DNA of 64,000 nucleotides from Mercurialis annua. Taxonomy: Eukaryota > Streptophyta > Magnoliopsida > Malpighiales > Euphorbiaceae. The stretch lies in the NCBI RefSeq assembly GCF_937616625.2, contig NC_065572.1:69624653-69688652 (forward strand), given 5' to 3'. The position numbers and the translations under genes were made by a program. The stretch's first letter is position 1. Every line of letters starts with the position of its first letter. The notes below the pieces were generated by a model. That model was given only the letters and a program-made list of their open reading frames with translations, searched no databases and had not been told where the DNA came from. Shown here piece after piece: positions 45,541 through 56,317 of this stretch.

Positions 45541-46808
45541 GTTGTACTTATTAGTTTTGTAGGTGGAATTCATACCGATGACCCAGTAGTAGCGTTATAG
45601 TAACTTCACACAATCTGGATGCGCTAAAAAAAAGTGAGTCAACGCATTTGTATCCTAATCAGCAAGCGTCCATTGTACATATTTCCTCTCCACGGCTAAA
45701 TGATAAAACTGCCCCTCCACGTCTCTACCCTCAAAACTGCACCTCATCAGACTATCTCTGTAGTTGTACACTTGTCTTTGTATGGGGTTATCTGATGGAT
45801 TATTCTCCTGAAGGGATGCCAAAATAGCACACGGCCTAGCTTGAGCCGCACTTATATCCCGCACAATGAGTTTGGACGCCAGACTCAGTCCACTCATTTG
45901 CCGATATCCCTCAGGAGACACTGCTAAATTATGGCAGTGCATACTCTTTATCCCAAGTCTTACAATGACAACCCATGATTTTTTTATAAAATAACACCAC
46001 AACTGATAATCGGCATTTGAACGCTTTCGTCTTGGTATTTTTCCATGAAGAAGAATTCGCCAAAGAGCCTCAATACCGTTCACCCCGTGAACATCTCAAA
46101 ATCTTTCGAGTCCCCCCATTTTCGTGAGAAGATATAACCAATTTGAACATAATCTGGATAGCAATTGTTTTAGCCCATTTAATCGCTTCAGAATCACTTT
46201 AAACAGTTGTGCGTCATTGAATTGTCCACTGTATTTAATATCATCACCGTCAACATCTTCAAACTAAAACTGTAAAATATATATAACTAATATTAACATT
46301 TGCATTATTATTATTATTATTAATAAATAATTAAATAATTTTAATTCAAATATTCATTATTTTTTAAAAAAACAGGTGGCGTAGCAGCGGCAACCGGAAA
46401 CACCCTCGACAGTTGTTTTCTGCAGAAACGCCCTAGGAGGGCGTTTTCTGTCAGCGCAAACACCCTAGGAGGGTATTTTCAGTCAATTGAAAACACCCAT
46501 GGAAGGCGTTTTCAAGAGACTGAAAACACCTTCCTAGGGCGTTTCTGTTGCTGATATACAACAGATATATCAAAAAAAATTGAAATTAAATATTCTAAGC
46601 GATAAAAATTACCCCGGAATTGAATGGAATACTTGATTTCGATTCTTGATGTTCATTTTCAAACGAATTTGAAGCGTCGTTCATTATCAGATTCGAATGA
46701 GGTGGAGAGAATGTTTTTTTTTTTTGTATTTTCATAAAAATGACAAATATGTGAAAGACAGGGACGGTGGCTAGTAAATGAGGGCGGTATTTAGTAATTC
46801 AGTTTATT
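45541..46808 (-). pseudogene. MULE transposase N-terminal fragment, unit 2
   Basis: The homologue of 19789-21370 without the hAT MITE. Exon 1 is at about 46685-46614 (MNDASNSFENEHQ...) with a GTAATT donor. The 142-residue open part (46083-45655) carries VIVRLGIKSMHCHNLAVS, LASKLIVRDISAAQARP, ILASLQENNP, VYNYRDS and ERKYVQW. After it come LAHPDCVKLL and NSTYKTNKYN, then the fragment ends. The Asp expected in D.TYKTN is Asn, as in unit 1, so the change precedes duplication. The likely element end (TACTAAATACCGCCCTC on the minus strand) is near 46800. Confidence 0.8.
46396..46545. repeat. Hairpin array 3b in the MULE transposase intron (5 units)
   Basis: Same array as 20933-21115 but with a single AAGAGACT linker instead of two, so one 33-nt hairpin+linker period was gained or lost. 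Base changes in some stems are uncompensated (CAAACACCC / GGGTATTTTC). Confidence 0.85.
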
Positions 46809-46911
46809 TATATTTTGAATAGAAGTTTCAAGTTTTTTTGAACAAAATAGAAGTTTCAAGTTTTTTTGAACAAAATAGAAGTTTCAAGTTTGATAGATAT
46901 GTTTTTGAATA

Positions 46912-47852
46912 CTAGTTTTGCATTACGTGCTACGCACGTGGCTCGTAATTTGATTCGTCGAATTATATATTAATTAAATTTATTATTATTAACATTAAAT
47001 TCAAGTGATAATGGAAGAGCAATAATAGTAACATCATCAATTTTTGTTTAATATGTGATAATTTTATGTTTATGTAGTTAAATAGTAATTCATCCTTAAT
47101 ATTTTTAATATTAAATTAGTATTTAATAGCGCTATAAAACGTGTTTAAAATATTACTTAAGTTAAACTACTATAATTCTCTCAAAAAAAGAAGTTAAACT
47201 ACTATAATATTTAATTGATTTAGAATATTATTTAAGTTAAACCACTTCTAAAACATTGATTTAGAATACTGCATATACTAAATTATTTCTAATACAACCA
47301 AAAGTTACTATTTTAACTATTATTTAATGTTATTATAGAATTTAATTATCTATTAATAATTAATTAATTAATTAATTAATCTTAAATACTACTTAACTTA
47401 AACTACTTTTAATGTTAGAGTTTAAATATAACTTTTTAACTAATTAATATATTCTTTTTTTAATAAAGTGTAATTTGACCATTAGAAGGAACAATAATTA
47501 AAGACATAATCTATACGAATAATAGATGACCTAGTTACATTAGGAGTTTTATTATTAATACATAGCTTAAATTTATAATTATATTAAGGACATTAACAAG
47601 GAGTTGACATTAGTTAGGAGTTTAATATATAACTTAATGTTAATAATAGGACACTAAAGTATACGTATAATAGATAATCTAACTAGTTATATTAGGAGTT
47701 TTATTTCTAGTATATAACTCAGTTTAATAATTAAATTGACAATAATAAGGAGTTTGACATTAATTAGAAGTTTAATTGATAACCTAATACTAATAATAAG
47801 GACGTTAAGGTAAATGTGCCTGTCCCCCCCATCCGTGCTTTTATATATAGTA
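46912..47852 (-). mobile_element. Helitron unit 1
   Basis: The 3' end carries GCCACGTGCGTAGCACGTAA and CTAG at 46915-46912. The 5' part has GGGGGGGACAGGCAC near 47815-47830. The TC start is not clear at the junction with unit 2. Non-coding. Confidence 0.6.
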
Positions 47853-48862
47853 CTAGCGTTTCGCCACGTGCTATGCACGTGAGCGGCATTTACATGACCC
47901 GTTATTTAAATTTAATAAAATATTATAATAATACTTTATATTTAATAAATTATTATAAATTATTTTCATTTAAATTAAAACTACATCACGTTCGTTATAT
48001 TAATATGACCCGTTATATATAATATTTATTTATTATTATTAGTAATATTTTAGTTTTTAATAATTTTTTATATAAGTTAAAACACGTGATATCTCTTTTC
48101 ATATGTATTGAATTAAGTTTTTATATTTATTTTTAGCATGTTTTTGAACTCTAGTTAATGTGTTGATTTTTTACCTACTATATATATTAAATTAATAACA
48201 ATTATTTTTTAGCCTCAAATTCAATTAATGCTTATAAATATGATATTGTATCCGTTATAAATATGAGAATTTGTAAAATTATGGATGAAATTATCCTCCA
48301 ATTGCTACAACAATACATCAAACATAGTTAAATATAATTCATAAGTTAACTAATTCATAAGGATTCAAGTTTAAGATAACCACCATAGTTTGCTAATTTT
48401 CATTAAATAATTTATGTGATTGGAGTTTAGTTTAACTAAACAACATATGTTAAAGTGATTATGCTGCCCGTTGAATTTGCAGCAATTAGATTCATGTTTA
48501 ACCATTAATAAAGAGTTTATTTTTTATTAGAATTTGATTTGGTATTTGACTCTTAATTCATTTAGATCTTGTTTTCACGTAAATATGATAAACTCATGTT
48601 AAAGCATTGTGTGTAATTGTATAATAATATATTTTTGTTTAATTTTTTAACTAATTGTATTGTTATTAAACTTCCTTGTTAAAATTAAATTCTTAATTAA
48701 TTACTTTTATCAAAAGTAATTTTTTATTTGCTGTGTCATCAGTTAATTCATTCTTATTGAAATTAATAACATATATTGACTCTAATATCGTAATTTTGCC
48801 TGTCCCCCCCCCCTTCCCACATATAAGATAGTTATAGATTATAGATAGATAGATAGATAGAT
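47853..48862 (-). mobile_element. Helitron unit 2
   Basis: The 3' end carries CTCACGTGCATAGCACGTGG followed by CGAAACG and CTAG at 47856-47853. The 5' end is a (TCTA)n run at 48862-48838 followed by CTTATATGTGGGAAGG and the G-tract. Subterminal GGGTCATGTAAATGCCGC lies beside the hairpin. Confidence 0.65.
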
Positions 48863-50342
48863 ACACGTGCTACGCACGTGAGCGACATTTACATGACCCG
48901 CTGTGTATATTAAATATTAGATTATTAAATATACTACTTAAGTTCTAAATACAATATTCTTGTTTATATTATAATTGTAGCACGTGATTGATATTTATAT
49001 GACCCGTTGTATATGTTATAATTAATAAATTAAATATTTTAATTTGCAAAAAAAAATATTATCATACACACCTCTTCAATAAAGACAACATCTAATATTT
49101 TTAATACAACTAATATTAAATTCTTTATACAACTAATTTTTCTTTTTGATAATAATTATTACCCTTAATGAACTCTATATGACCCGTGATATATTAATAA
49201 TAAGTAAAAAGTTAATTAAAATAGTTTAGTTGTTGATAAATTGTTATAAATTATTTGTTATTGGCACGTTTACTCCTGTGAGTGATAATTATGTAACTCG
49301 TTCTGATTTAAATATTAACTAAAAGGTCGTGGTTTTTTGGTGATTAAGTCTAGTTTAATTAGTAAGATCATTATGGAAGAACCTATTACTTTTAACCTAT
49401 TAATTTAAAATTGTTATCATCGAATAACCTATTAACAAATTTAGAAACATTTTTAAAATAGGACAAATGTCTTAAAAAGGCCAAACTTTTCATAAAAGTT
49501 TCACAAAAGTCCCGACCTTTTAATTTTGTCGATTTTGGCCAAAAACAAATTATTTGGTTTCAATTGTGGCCAACTCTCAATTTGATTTCAATTTGCCTAT
49601 GTGGAGCCTATGTGACGCCTATGTGGCATGCCAAATATTGAAAGGTTAGGACTTTTGTGAAATCAAATAATCTATTTTTGGCCAAAATCGACAAAATTGA
49701 AAGGTCGGGACTTTTGTGAAACCAAATAATCAGTTTTTGGCCAAAATCAACAAAATTGAAAGGTCAGGACTTTTGTGAAACTTTTGTGAAAGGTTTGGCC
49801 TTTTTACAACATTTGGCCTTTAAAATATATAAAACGATGACATCTCAATTTGTTTAAATAACATGCTGAGATTATATTTAATTTGTGCTTGTTTGTTAGC
49901 AAATAGCAATCATCATAAAATAACCATTTGGAGAGTTTTGGTGTATATTTCCAGTTTTCCATAAAGTATAAAAACATGGATTAGTTTTATTTTTACCGTG
50001 TCTTAGTTGCCTAAACTATAAACAGTGAACTTATTAGAGAATTTAGCCTAAACTGTAATCGGTCGACTAATAAGAGAGATTAGACTTTTGATTTTGTTGA
50101 AACTCTATTTCGATCTTTTTAATCTGTTAAATTTAGTCCTACTCAACTTCAAACTCCATCTTCACAAATCTTGTTCGGATTAATTTTTATTTTAGCTTTT
50201 AATATTTATTTTTAATAAACTATTAAATTTGCATATAGTTAAACTCTTTGAATATTTATTGTAATTTGAACTATTAATGAAACCTATTACGGTAATTTTG
50301 CCTGTCCCCCCCCCCCCCCCCTTCCCACATATAAGATAGTTA
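48863..50342 (-). mobile_element. Helitron unit 3, lacking its CTAG tail
   Basis: The 3' hairpin (CACGTGCGTAGCACGTG, 48880-48864) directly abuts unit 2 without the usual GCGAAAAACTAG, so the tail is lost. The 5' end has CTTATATGTGGGAAGG and a 16-18 nt G-run near 50306-50325. A MULE MITE (49461-49818) is nested inside. Confidence 0.6.
49461..49818. mobile_element. MULE MITE, TSD TTTAAAATA
   Basis: Ends GGACAAATGTCTTAAAAAGG and its imperfect complement. Interior repeats AAAGGTCGGGACTTTTGTGA occur several times. TTTAAAATA is repeated at 49452-49460 and 49819-49827, the same nonamer as the MULE MITE at 30339. Inserted in Helitron unit 3. Confidence 0.9.
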
Positions 50343-51780
50343 CTAGTTTTTCGCCACGTGCTACGCACGTGAGCGACATTTATATGACCCGTTGTATATA
50401 TTATATATTAATTAAGATATTTATATAACTCGTTATTTATATTAAATATTATTATTAATAAGTTATTAAAAAAGTTATTCAAATTCAAATTGTAGTATGT
50501 GATTAAATATACTAAATATGATATTTGTTTTTTATAAACTATTTTAATTTTTTTTATTAAAATTAAAATTATAATAGCTGGGTGATATTTTTTCATAGTA
50601 TTTAAACTTCTAATTGGCCTTATCTTCTTTTTGCCGTTTTTCTATACTTTTCTTATAGTACTTCAAGCTTTACTCTTTAAGCAATTAAACTTCTAATTGG
50701 CCCAATGCTAACGTTAATAGAATTACAGTAGATAATGTTTCAAGTTTAATAAAATGCTAATCCTTCTTTTATGTATTACATTATTTATAAATTGGTCTCT
50801 TATTAGCTTTATTTTTTCAATTACTATAATATATTTTTTATAATAATTAAACTTATAATTAGCCCTATCTCCTTTGTGCCGTTTTCTATGATTTTCTTAT
50901 AGTATTTTAACTCTTAATTAAGTTTATATATTAATTACTAAATTTAATTGGTTGTTTTTAAATTTCATGTTAGCATATATAGGTTTATTGTTATATTGTA
51001 ATTGACCAATTAGATGAGAAAAAACACATTGATTGTAAATCCTAATAAAGAAGATTCACATAAATTAAACAAAATTTATGGTAGCTATAGTAGTGCAAAT
51101 ACCTTATGTAGTAGTTTTTGGTATTAAATCTAACAACTGGATAATGGACAACTATGACATAAAAGAATAATAAAAAGAAAAAAAATAAATAAAAACCAAC
51201 TAAATTGAATTATAAAATTAAAAATTGGAAAAGAAACCACATACATAGCAGTTGATCCCAACTGAGAAATTAACTGCATCTTCATACAAAGTTTTTGATC
51301 CCACCTGAGAAATAAACCCTGCACTATATAGTAAGCAAGTTGATTGATAAACACGGTTCCGTCACGTAATTAGAGTCCAACTTTATTAAGTGTTTGATTT
51401 TGAACTGATGAACTATGTTATATTCCCAACCATGCAAACTCTATGTGTTAGACTTGGTAGTGAACTCTACACTAACAATAAGCTTTTTTATTTTTGACGA
51501 ATTCTAACACATAAAAAATAATTAACTGATTTATAATTGTTGTATTTTATTATAATTAGACTTCTACACAACTATTAATTATTATTTATAATTATATTTC
51601 TCAAGTGTATCTTTCTTATTAGAATTAGATTTGTATTTAACTTTGTAATAGAATTAGATTTGTACTAAACTTCGTAATTTTTTTAATTATGGAAGGCTAG
51701 TGTTGTCATTTTGCCTGTCCCCCCCCCCCTTCACACTTATAGAATAGTTATAGATTATAGATAGATAGATTATAGATAGA
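50343..51780 (-). mobile_element. Helitron unit 4
   Basis: The 3' end has CACGTGCGTAGCACGTGG, CGAAAAA and CTAG at 50346-50343. The 5' terminus TCTATCTATAATC is at 51780, with TTCTATAAGTGTGAAGG and a G-run near 51719-51731. Confidence 0.7.
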
Positions 51781-52425
51781 TTTAATCTTTTCATTTTGAC
51801 CTTTTTAACCACTTATCATTTTATTTCTATTTAAATTTTTAATAAATAATTTGTCCAACTCATATAAAATACTTTGCCAAATAAATATTTTTTTAAATTT
51901 CGAATTTAAATAAAATATAGTATATTGTAATTTGTTAAAATTATTAATATGTAGTTTTTTGAGCTTAGTTTATTCTACTATCCAAAATTACAAGGGAAAG
52001 ATAGAAATTATACTTGCTGCTTCATCCCTCTCCCAACGACGACGAGGTGCGAAACTGTATTTGGATGTTTTTCATGGGACGATGCTGCCTATCTGGTCTG
52101 AATTCCTCTTCTCTCCATAGTACTAACTATTTTTTTTTAAATTTTATTCCATGCCAAACCCTTGTTTCTTTCAATTGGGTTGAAGTCTTTTCCTTGCCAA
52201 TTATTTGTTAATTTCCCCCATTCAGAGAATTAGGTATCTTCCCATCATGATTATGATGTAAATTAAGTTCCTTTTAGTTAAATTAGAGAGTAAAATTTGT
52301 TCCTTTTCCATTTAGGAAAAATGGAGTCCTTGTACTATATGTATTCTTAATCCTTGTGCTATATGGATTCCTTGCGTCCTTATTTAATATCCTAAATAAG
52401 TATCTTTTTTGTTGAGTAAAAAATA

Positions 52426-53562
52426 ATGGATGATAGACTAAGCGAGGATTTAGCAGTTGAAATTCTGTGCAGACTTCCGGTGAAGAGTCTGATGCAATGT
52501 AAGAGGGTTTCAAAAGGCTGGTACAACCTCATCTCGAATGTTTGTGTCCCCAACATTTCTCGCATTTCATCCACTACCCCTTCTGGTTTTTTGTTCACTT
52601 TTGTACGCCAAAAAATTTCCAGTTATCACAACGCCTATGTTTCTTATCCACAAGGTCGTTATTGTGATAACGATTGTTCAGGTTTTCTCAGATCTTGTAC
52701 TGTACTCTTACCACACAGAGCCTATCAACTGCAGGATGCTTGCAACGGCTTGCTTTTATTTTTTTCAGCAGATGGTCGCCATTACGTATGCAACCCAACT
52801 ACCAAGCAGTGCATTGCTGTTCCTTATGTCCGACGCAAATATAAATCTTATGTTGCTTCGCTTGTTTTTGAAAATTTCATGTCGCCACACTACAAAATTA
52901 TCCGGTTTCCTGATATAAAGTTCGGTTGTAGCTTTATAAAGCTTGATGTATTCTCTTCAGCTACTGGAAACTGGGTGAAGCAAAAGTTACGCATTGAACA
53001 ATCGGTTTTTAGTTCTGTTAAGTTTATTGAGCGCACTCTTTATTTGAATGGGAAGCTATACAGGCAATCTATGTCGAAGTATCTCCTTTGTTTTGACTTG
53101 GACAATCTTATTGCTAAGGCAATTCTGCTACCTGTTGCTAATTCTATAGACAAGTTTGGCTTTATTGGCCTTTCCAAAGGGCTATTATATTATGCCAATC
53201 ATGATTCTTCCAAATCTAAGTTTTGTTTTTGGATTCTTGAGGACTGTTTTTGGAGATTGAAGCATTGCATTTTAATTAGTCATTTGATGTCTTTAAGTCC
53301 CCAAGTTAGAGAACTGTGCAAGGATCGCATCTCTACAAATTTTATGGCCTATGCTATTCATCCAAGTGCTGATATTGTATTTCTTGGATTCCCTACTATG
53401 CTTCTCAGTTATAATCTTCAAGATGGAAAATTGGAAGTCATCTTTAAAATGGTCAAAGGCAGATTAATATACGGAGGCAAATATTCGGTCTTCCTTTACT
53501 CTCCCAGCTTTATTGTTCTCAACGACTTCACCAAGCACCCTCCTCGATCTTCATTGATTTAG
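52426..53562 (+). CDS. F-box protein FB5
   Basis: 378 residues. The F-box at 1-45 (SEDLAVEILCRLPVKSLMQ, CKRVSKGWYNLI) is followed by the F-box-associated domain (residues about 95-330; CNGLLLFFSADGRHYVCNP, FGFIGLSKGLLYYAN, FWILEDCFWRL). Marker residues SKYLL, AILLP, CILIS, CKDRIS and MAYAI are shared only with truncated FB2. Expected role: SCF ubiquitin-ligase adaptor, substrate unknown. It lies upstream of the intact aspartyl aminopeptidase gene, with an antisense O-fucosyltransferase fragment between. A GTATGT donor follows the TAG stop directly. Confidence 0.88.
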   Translation: MDDRLSEDLAVEILCRLPVKSLMQCKRVSKGWYNLISNVCVPNISRISSTTPSGFLFTFVRQKISSYHNAYVSYPQGRYCDNDCSGFLRSCTVLLPHRAYQLQDACNGLLLFFSADGRHYVCNPTTKQCIAVPYVRRKYKSYVASLVFENFMSPHYKIIRFPDIKFGCSFIKLDVFSSATGNWVKQKLRIEQSVFSSVKFIERTLYLNGKLYRQSMSKYLLCFDLDNLIAKAILLPVANSIDKFGFIGLSKGLLYYANHDSSKSKFCFWILEDCFWRLKHCILISHLMSLSPQVRELCKDRISTNFMAYAIHPSADIVFLGFPTMLLSYNLQDGKLEVIFKMVKGRLIYGGKYSVFLYSPSFIVLNDFTKHPPRSSLI

Positions 53563-53951
53563 GTATGTACATTTCGGTGTCATTAAATTGTTTTGGTTTG
53601 GAAAATATTATTCAACTAGTGTATTGGTCCCATTATGACAGTTTTGGTGTCAATATATTGAAGACTGGCTTTAGTAATTTGTATATACAATTATACTGAA
53701 AAATAAAAGATACAAAGAGTCAGAGACATGATCGAAAATTGCGCATTGATATCATATGCTCTTGTTTTGTCTCTTATAGATATTCACCAACCCAAAATCT
53801 CCCAATATAATTTCAGGGGAACATTTCTGTTAAACTTTAGATTAGTCCTGTTTATAACATTTGTTTGGTAATGAGTCATCTTTCTTTGATTTGTTAAACA
53901 TCTTTGAATGATTTATTTTTCACATTCAGTTTTTTGATATCATTATTTTAG
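53563..53951 (+). other. Putative 3' UTR intron of FB5
   Basis: GTATGT directly after the TAG stop and TTATTTTAG/GTTTTATC at 53951 suggest a 389-nt intron wholly in the 3' UTR. The pair is conserved across the F-box copies. Because the stop sits at the junction, the exon junction would not lie far downstream and need not trigger decay. Confidence 0.5.
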
Positions 53952-55080
53952 GTTTTATCACTTGCTATGAAGCTGAAGACGCACTGCCTAGAGGAACTTG
54001 ATATGAAATGGAGTATTTTTGCAGTTTAGATGCTTGCAGATTTATGACTGATAATGACGGGTGGGGTATTATTGGATCGACAGACGGACAAGGTGATAAC
54101 TGCAGCAGTAAGAGCTCTGATATGATATCCATACTTGTATGATAAGTCATCCATCTATTTTCAAAATCTATGAAGTCAAATACTGTATTCAGTTTAGAGG
54201 TTTCTGGTTGAGATTTATTAATACAATGGTATGTGGGACTTTGTCTCTTACTTGTCTACTTCTCATACTAAAAGTTACTTGGAAATATGATTTTAGTTTA
54301 TCTTAGATTTCGAACGTGAAATATTTAACTGTTACATTTTTTCATTTTGAATATTGAAGTTGTTTTGTGTCGAGCGCTACAAATGTTGATGTTGTTAGTT
54401 GTTACATTGAAATCCTAATATATTTTGTTTGATGCGAAAGCTATTCAGATATTAAATAAGAGAAGATAAACAATAAAAAATACACCAGTTTGTGCGGTTT
54501 GATAAATGGGATTGACAGCGGACAGAGAGGGCAAAGATAGTTTAAAATTGCACCACTAGTGTCTGAGCTTTCAAAAAAAATTATTTGAGTGTCTGGACAT
54601 TTCTTTTCCGTCTAAATTGACTCCTGAACTGTTTTAAAATATACAAAATTGGTGTTTTGTTCCTTTTCCGGAAAAATTGTGATGACTGTGCTGATACACA
54701 TAAATAGAAAAAATTTCATTTTTATTTAATTATTTTTGATGTATGAGAAATTAATTCCTGGCAGAAGAAACAGAAAACTGTACTATGAATAAAAATGCTA
54801 TACATGAAATGGTTCAATGTAGAATCTAGAGCTACAAAAAGGAGTACAGAATTGTCTTACAAATTGTATGCACATAACAGAGTATCTTTTTACATTTGAT
54901 TAGCTCAAAAAAGTGGCGTGTTGTGTTTGCACATGCACTCAGGAACTGGGTATGCAATCACATCTCGGTCTCTCTTGTTACTTCTTGACTCAGGATGGCC
55001 ATTTTATTTCCTGTGAAGCATCCTGACGATGCTTCCGAATTCTGCATTTGAAAGTGACGATTCTTCGAAGAAAGGAATCA

Positions 55081-55560
55081 TTACCTAACATCTTCCCATG
55101 TGAGATTAACCTGCAAAACAGGCAAAACCATGGCAGCTTCAAGAATTCTAGCAATAACAACCGCCTCAACAATCTGAGCTCTCTGTTGATTCATTCCACC
55201 CGAAGCAACAACCACCAAGAATCTCCTCTTCTCCTTAGATATTCTCGAAGATTCCTTCCTATAATTGATACTAAAATCCAAGCAAGGCTTATACCCTTCC
55301 CCATCAGGCTGCTCCCAAAACTCCCTCTCCTCCTTCGACACATTCCCACTAATCCCTTGCGCCGGTAACGGCACCATCACACTCTTCGACAGTCCAAAGA
55401 TCTTGAAGAAAAAGATGATAAAAGACTGCGATTTCGTAGAAGAGAATGCGAGTGAAGAAGATGATGAAGCGGAGATGAAAGAATTGCATGAGACGGAATC
55501 TTGAAAAATGGGGAATAAGGGGGGATTTTCTGTTACCTGAGTTGGTGTTAAGAAGACCAG
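55081..55560 (-). pseudogene. O-fucosyltransferase-like 5' fragment, LTR-free copy
   Basis: The longest copy of this fragment. On the minus strand it reads SFISASSSSSLAFS, IIFFFKIFGLSK (a hydrophobic stretch like a signal anchor), VPLPAQGISGNVSKEEREFW, EQPDGEGYKPCLDF, RFLVVVASGGMNQQR, IVEAVVIARILEAAMVLPVL and QVNLTWED, then stops or meets a GTAATG donor. This is the N-terminal third of plant GT106-like O-fucosyltransferases of the Golgi. No in-frame start Met before the anchor and no catalytic C-terminal part are seen, so it is a truncated copy. It shows the target site before LTR insertion (CCGGCGCAAGGG). Confidence 0.8.
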
Positions 55561-56317
55561 AATACCCTTAATATTTCAGATTATAGAGTAAATTTGAAGG
55601 GTGTTTTGGTCTGAAAGCACGTCTGCTGAGTGACGGCGTTTATTTGGTTGGTTAGATTCAGTTTCTTTTCCCGGGCAAAATGCTGGTATATCAAACTGAA
55701 TGACTGTGCAAGGAAATAACTGACTCTGCCTACATGGATTGTTGTGATTGGTCTTATTTTTTTTGTCGTGCTTTACTTATAATGAATGATCAATTATACA
55801 TTTGTTTTAAGACATGTCATACACTTTCCTTTGTTTTGATAAGTTTGATCTTCAAATTGTGAAGAAACGTATATAAATTTACATTGAAAAAATAAATTTA
55901 AAAATTAGAAATGTCGAGATTTAAGAGTGTAATTATATAAATTTAAAATATTTGTATCTAGCTTATTTTAAAAGTTATTCAGATTTCTTGAATTTTATAC
56001 AGTTGATTTTAATTTATTTGAATTTAATAAATTGAAAAAAAAAAGAATAAAATATTTAGTTATAAGGGATCTTTTTGATTATAGAATATAATGAATCTTA
56101 AATTTGTTAATTGAAAAAAATACTTTAAAGATTTAATTTAAAGTATTATTCACACAACATTTAATTGATATATAGAGGGCAATATTGTCAAGTAAGTGTG
56201 CAGGCCAAGCCCCCAGAGCCCAGGCCCATCCTTTTTACATAGACTTGCACACACATCATACAGTCACTAATAAACTGGAAGTCTCAAACAAAAACAGCTC
56301 AAAAAAACAAGAAAAAA

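Larger units (their letters stand above)
46912..51780 (-). mobile_element. Head-to-tail array of four non-autonomous Helitrons
   Basis: On the minus strand the outer element starts TCTATCTATAATC (51780) and ends with hairpin CACGTGCGTAGCACGT, a short tail and CTAG (46912). It is inserted exactly between A and T with no target duplication: the paralogous DNA at 21455-21466 reads GAATATTTAATC uninterrupted. The 3' hairpin recurs at about 47867-47881, 48864-48880 and 50355-50370, and the 5' GGGGGGACAGGCA block at about 47818, 48798, 50302 and 51715. No Rep/helicase frame is present. Confidence 0.85.

Noticed and set aside
46912..51780. Organellar (mitochondrial/plastid) insertion, suggested by high AT and poly-C tracts
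   Set aside because: No organellar genes are seen; repeated CTAG-hairpin ends and TC starts with an A/T insertion site explain the block as Helitrons.
55048..55504. Plus-strand open frames over 55-55.5 kb
   Set aside because: The minus strand encodes the O-fucosyltransferase fragment with clear family motifs; the plus-strand frames are antisense shadows.
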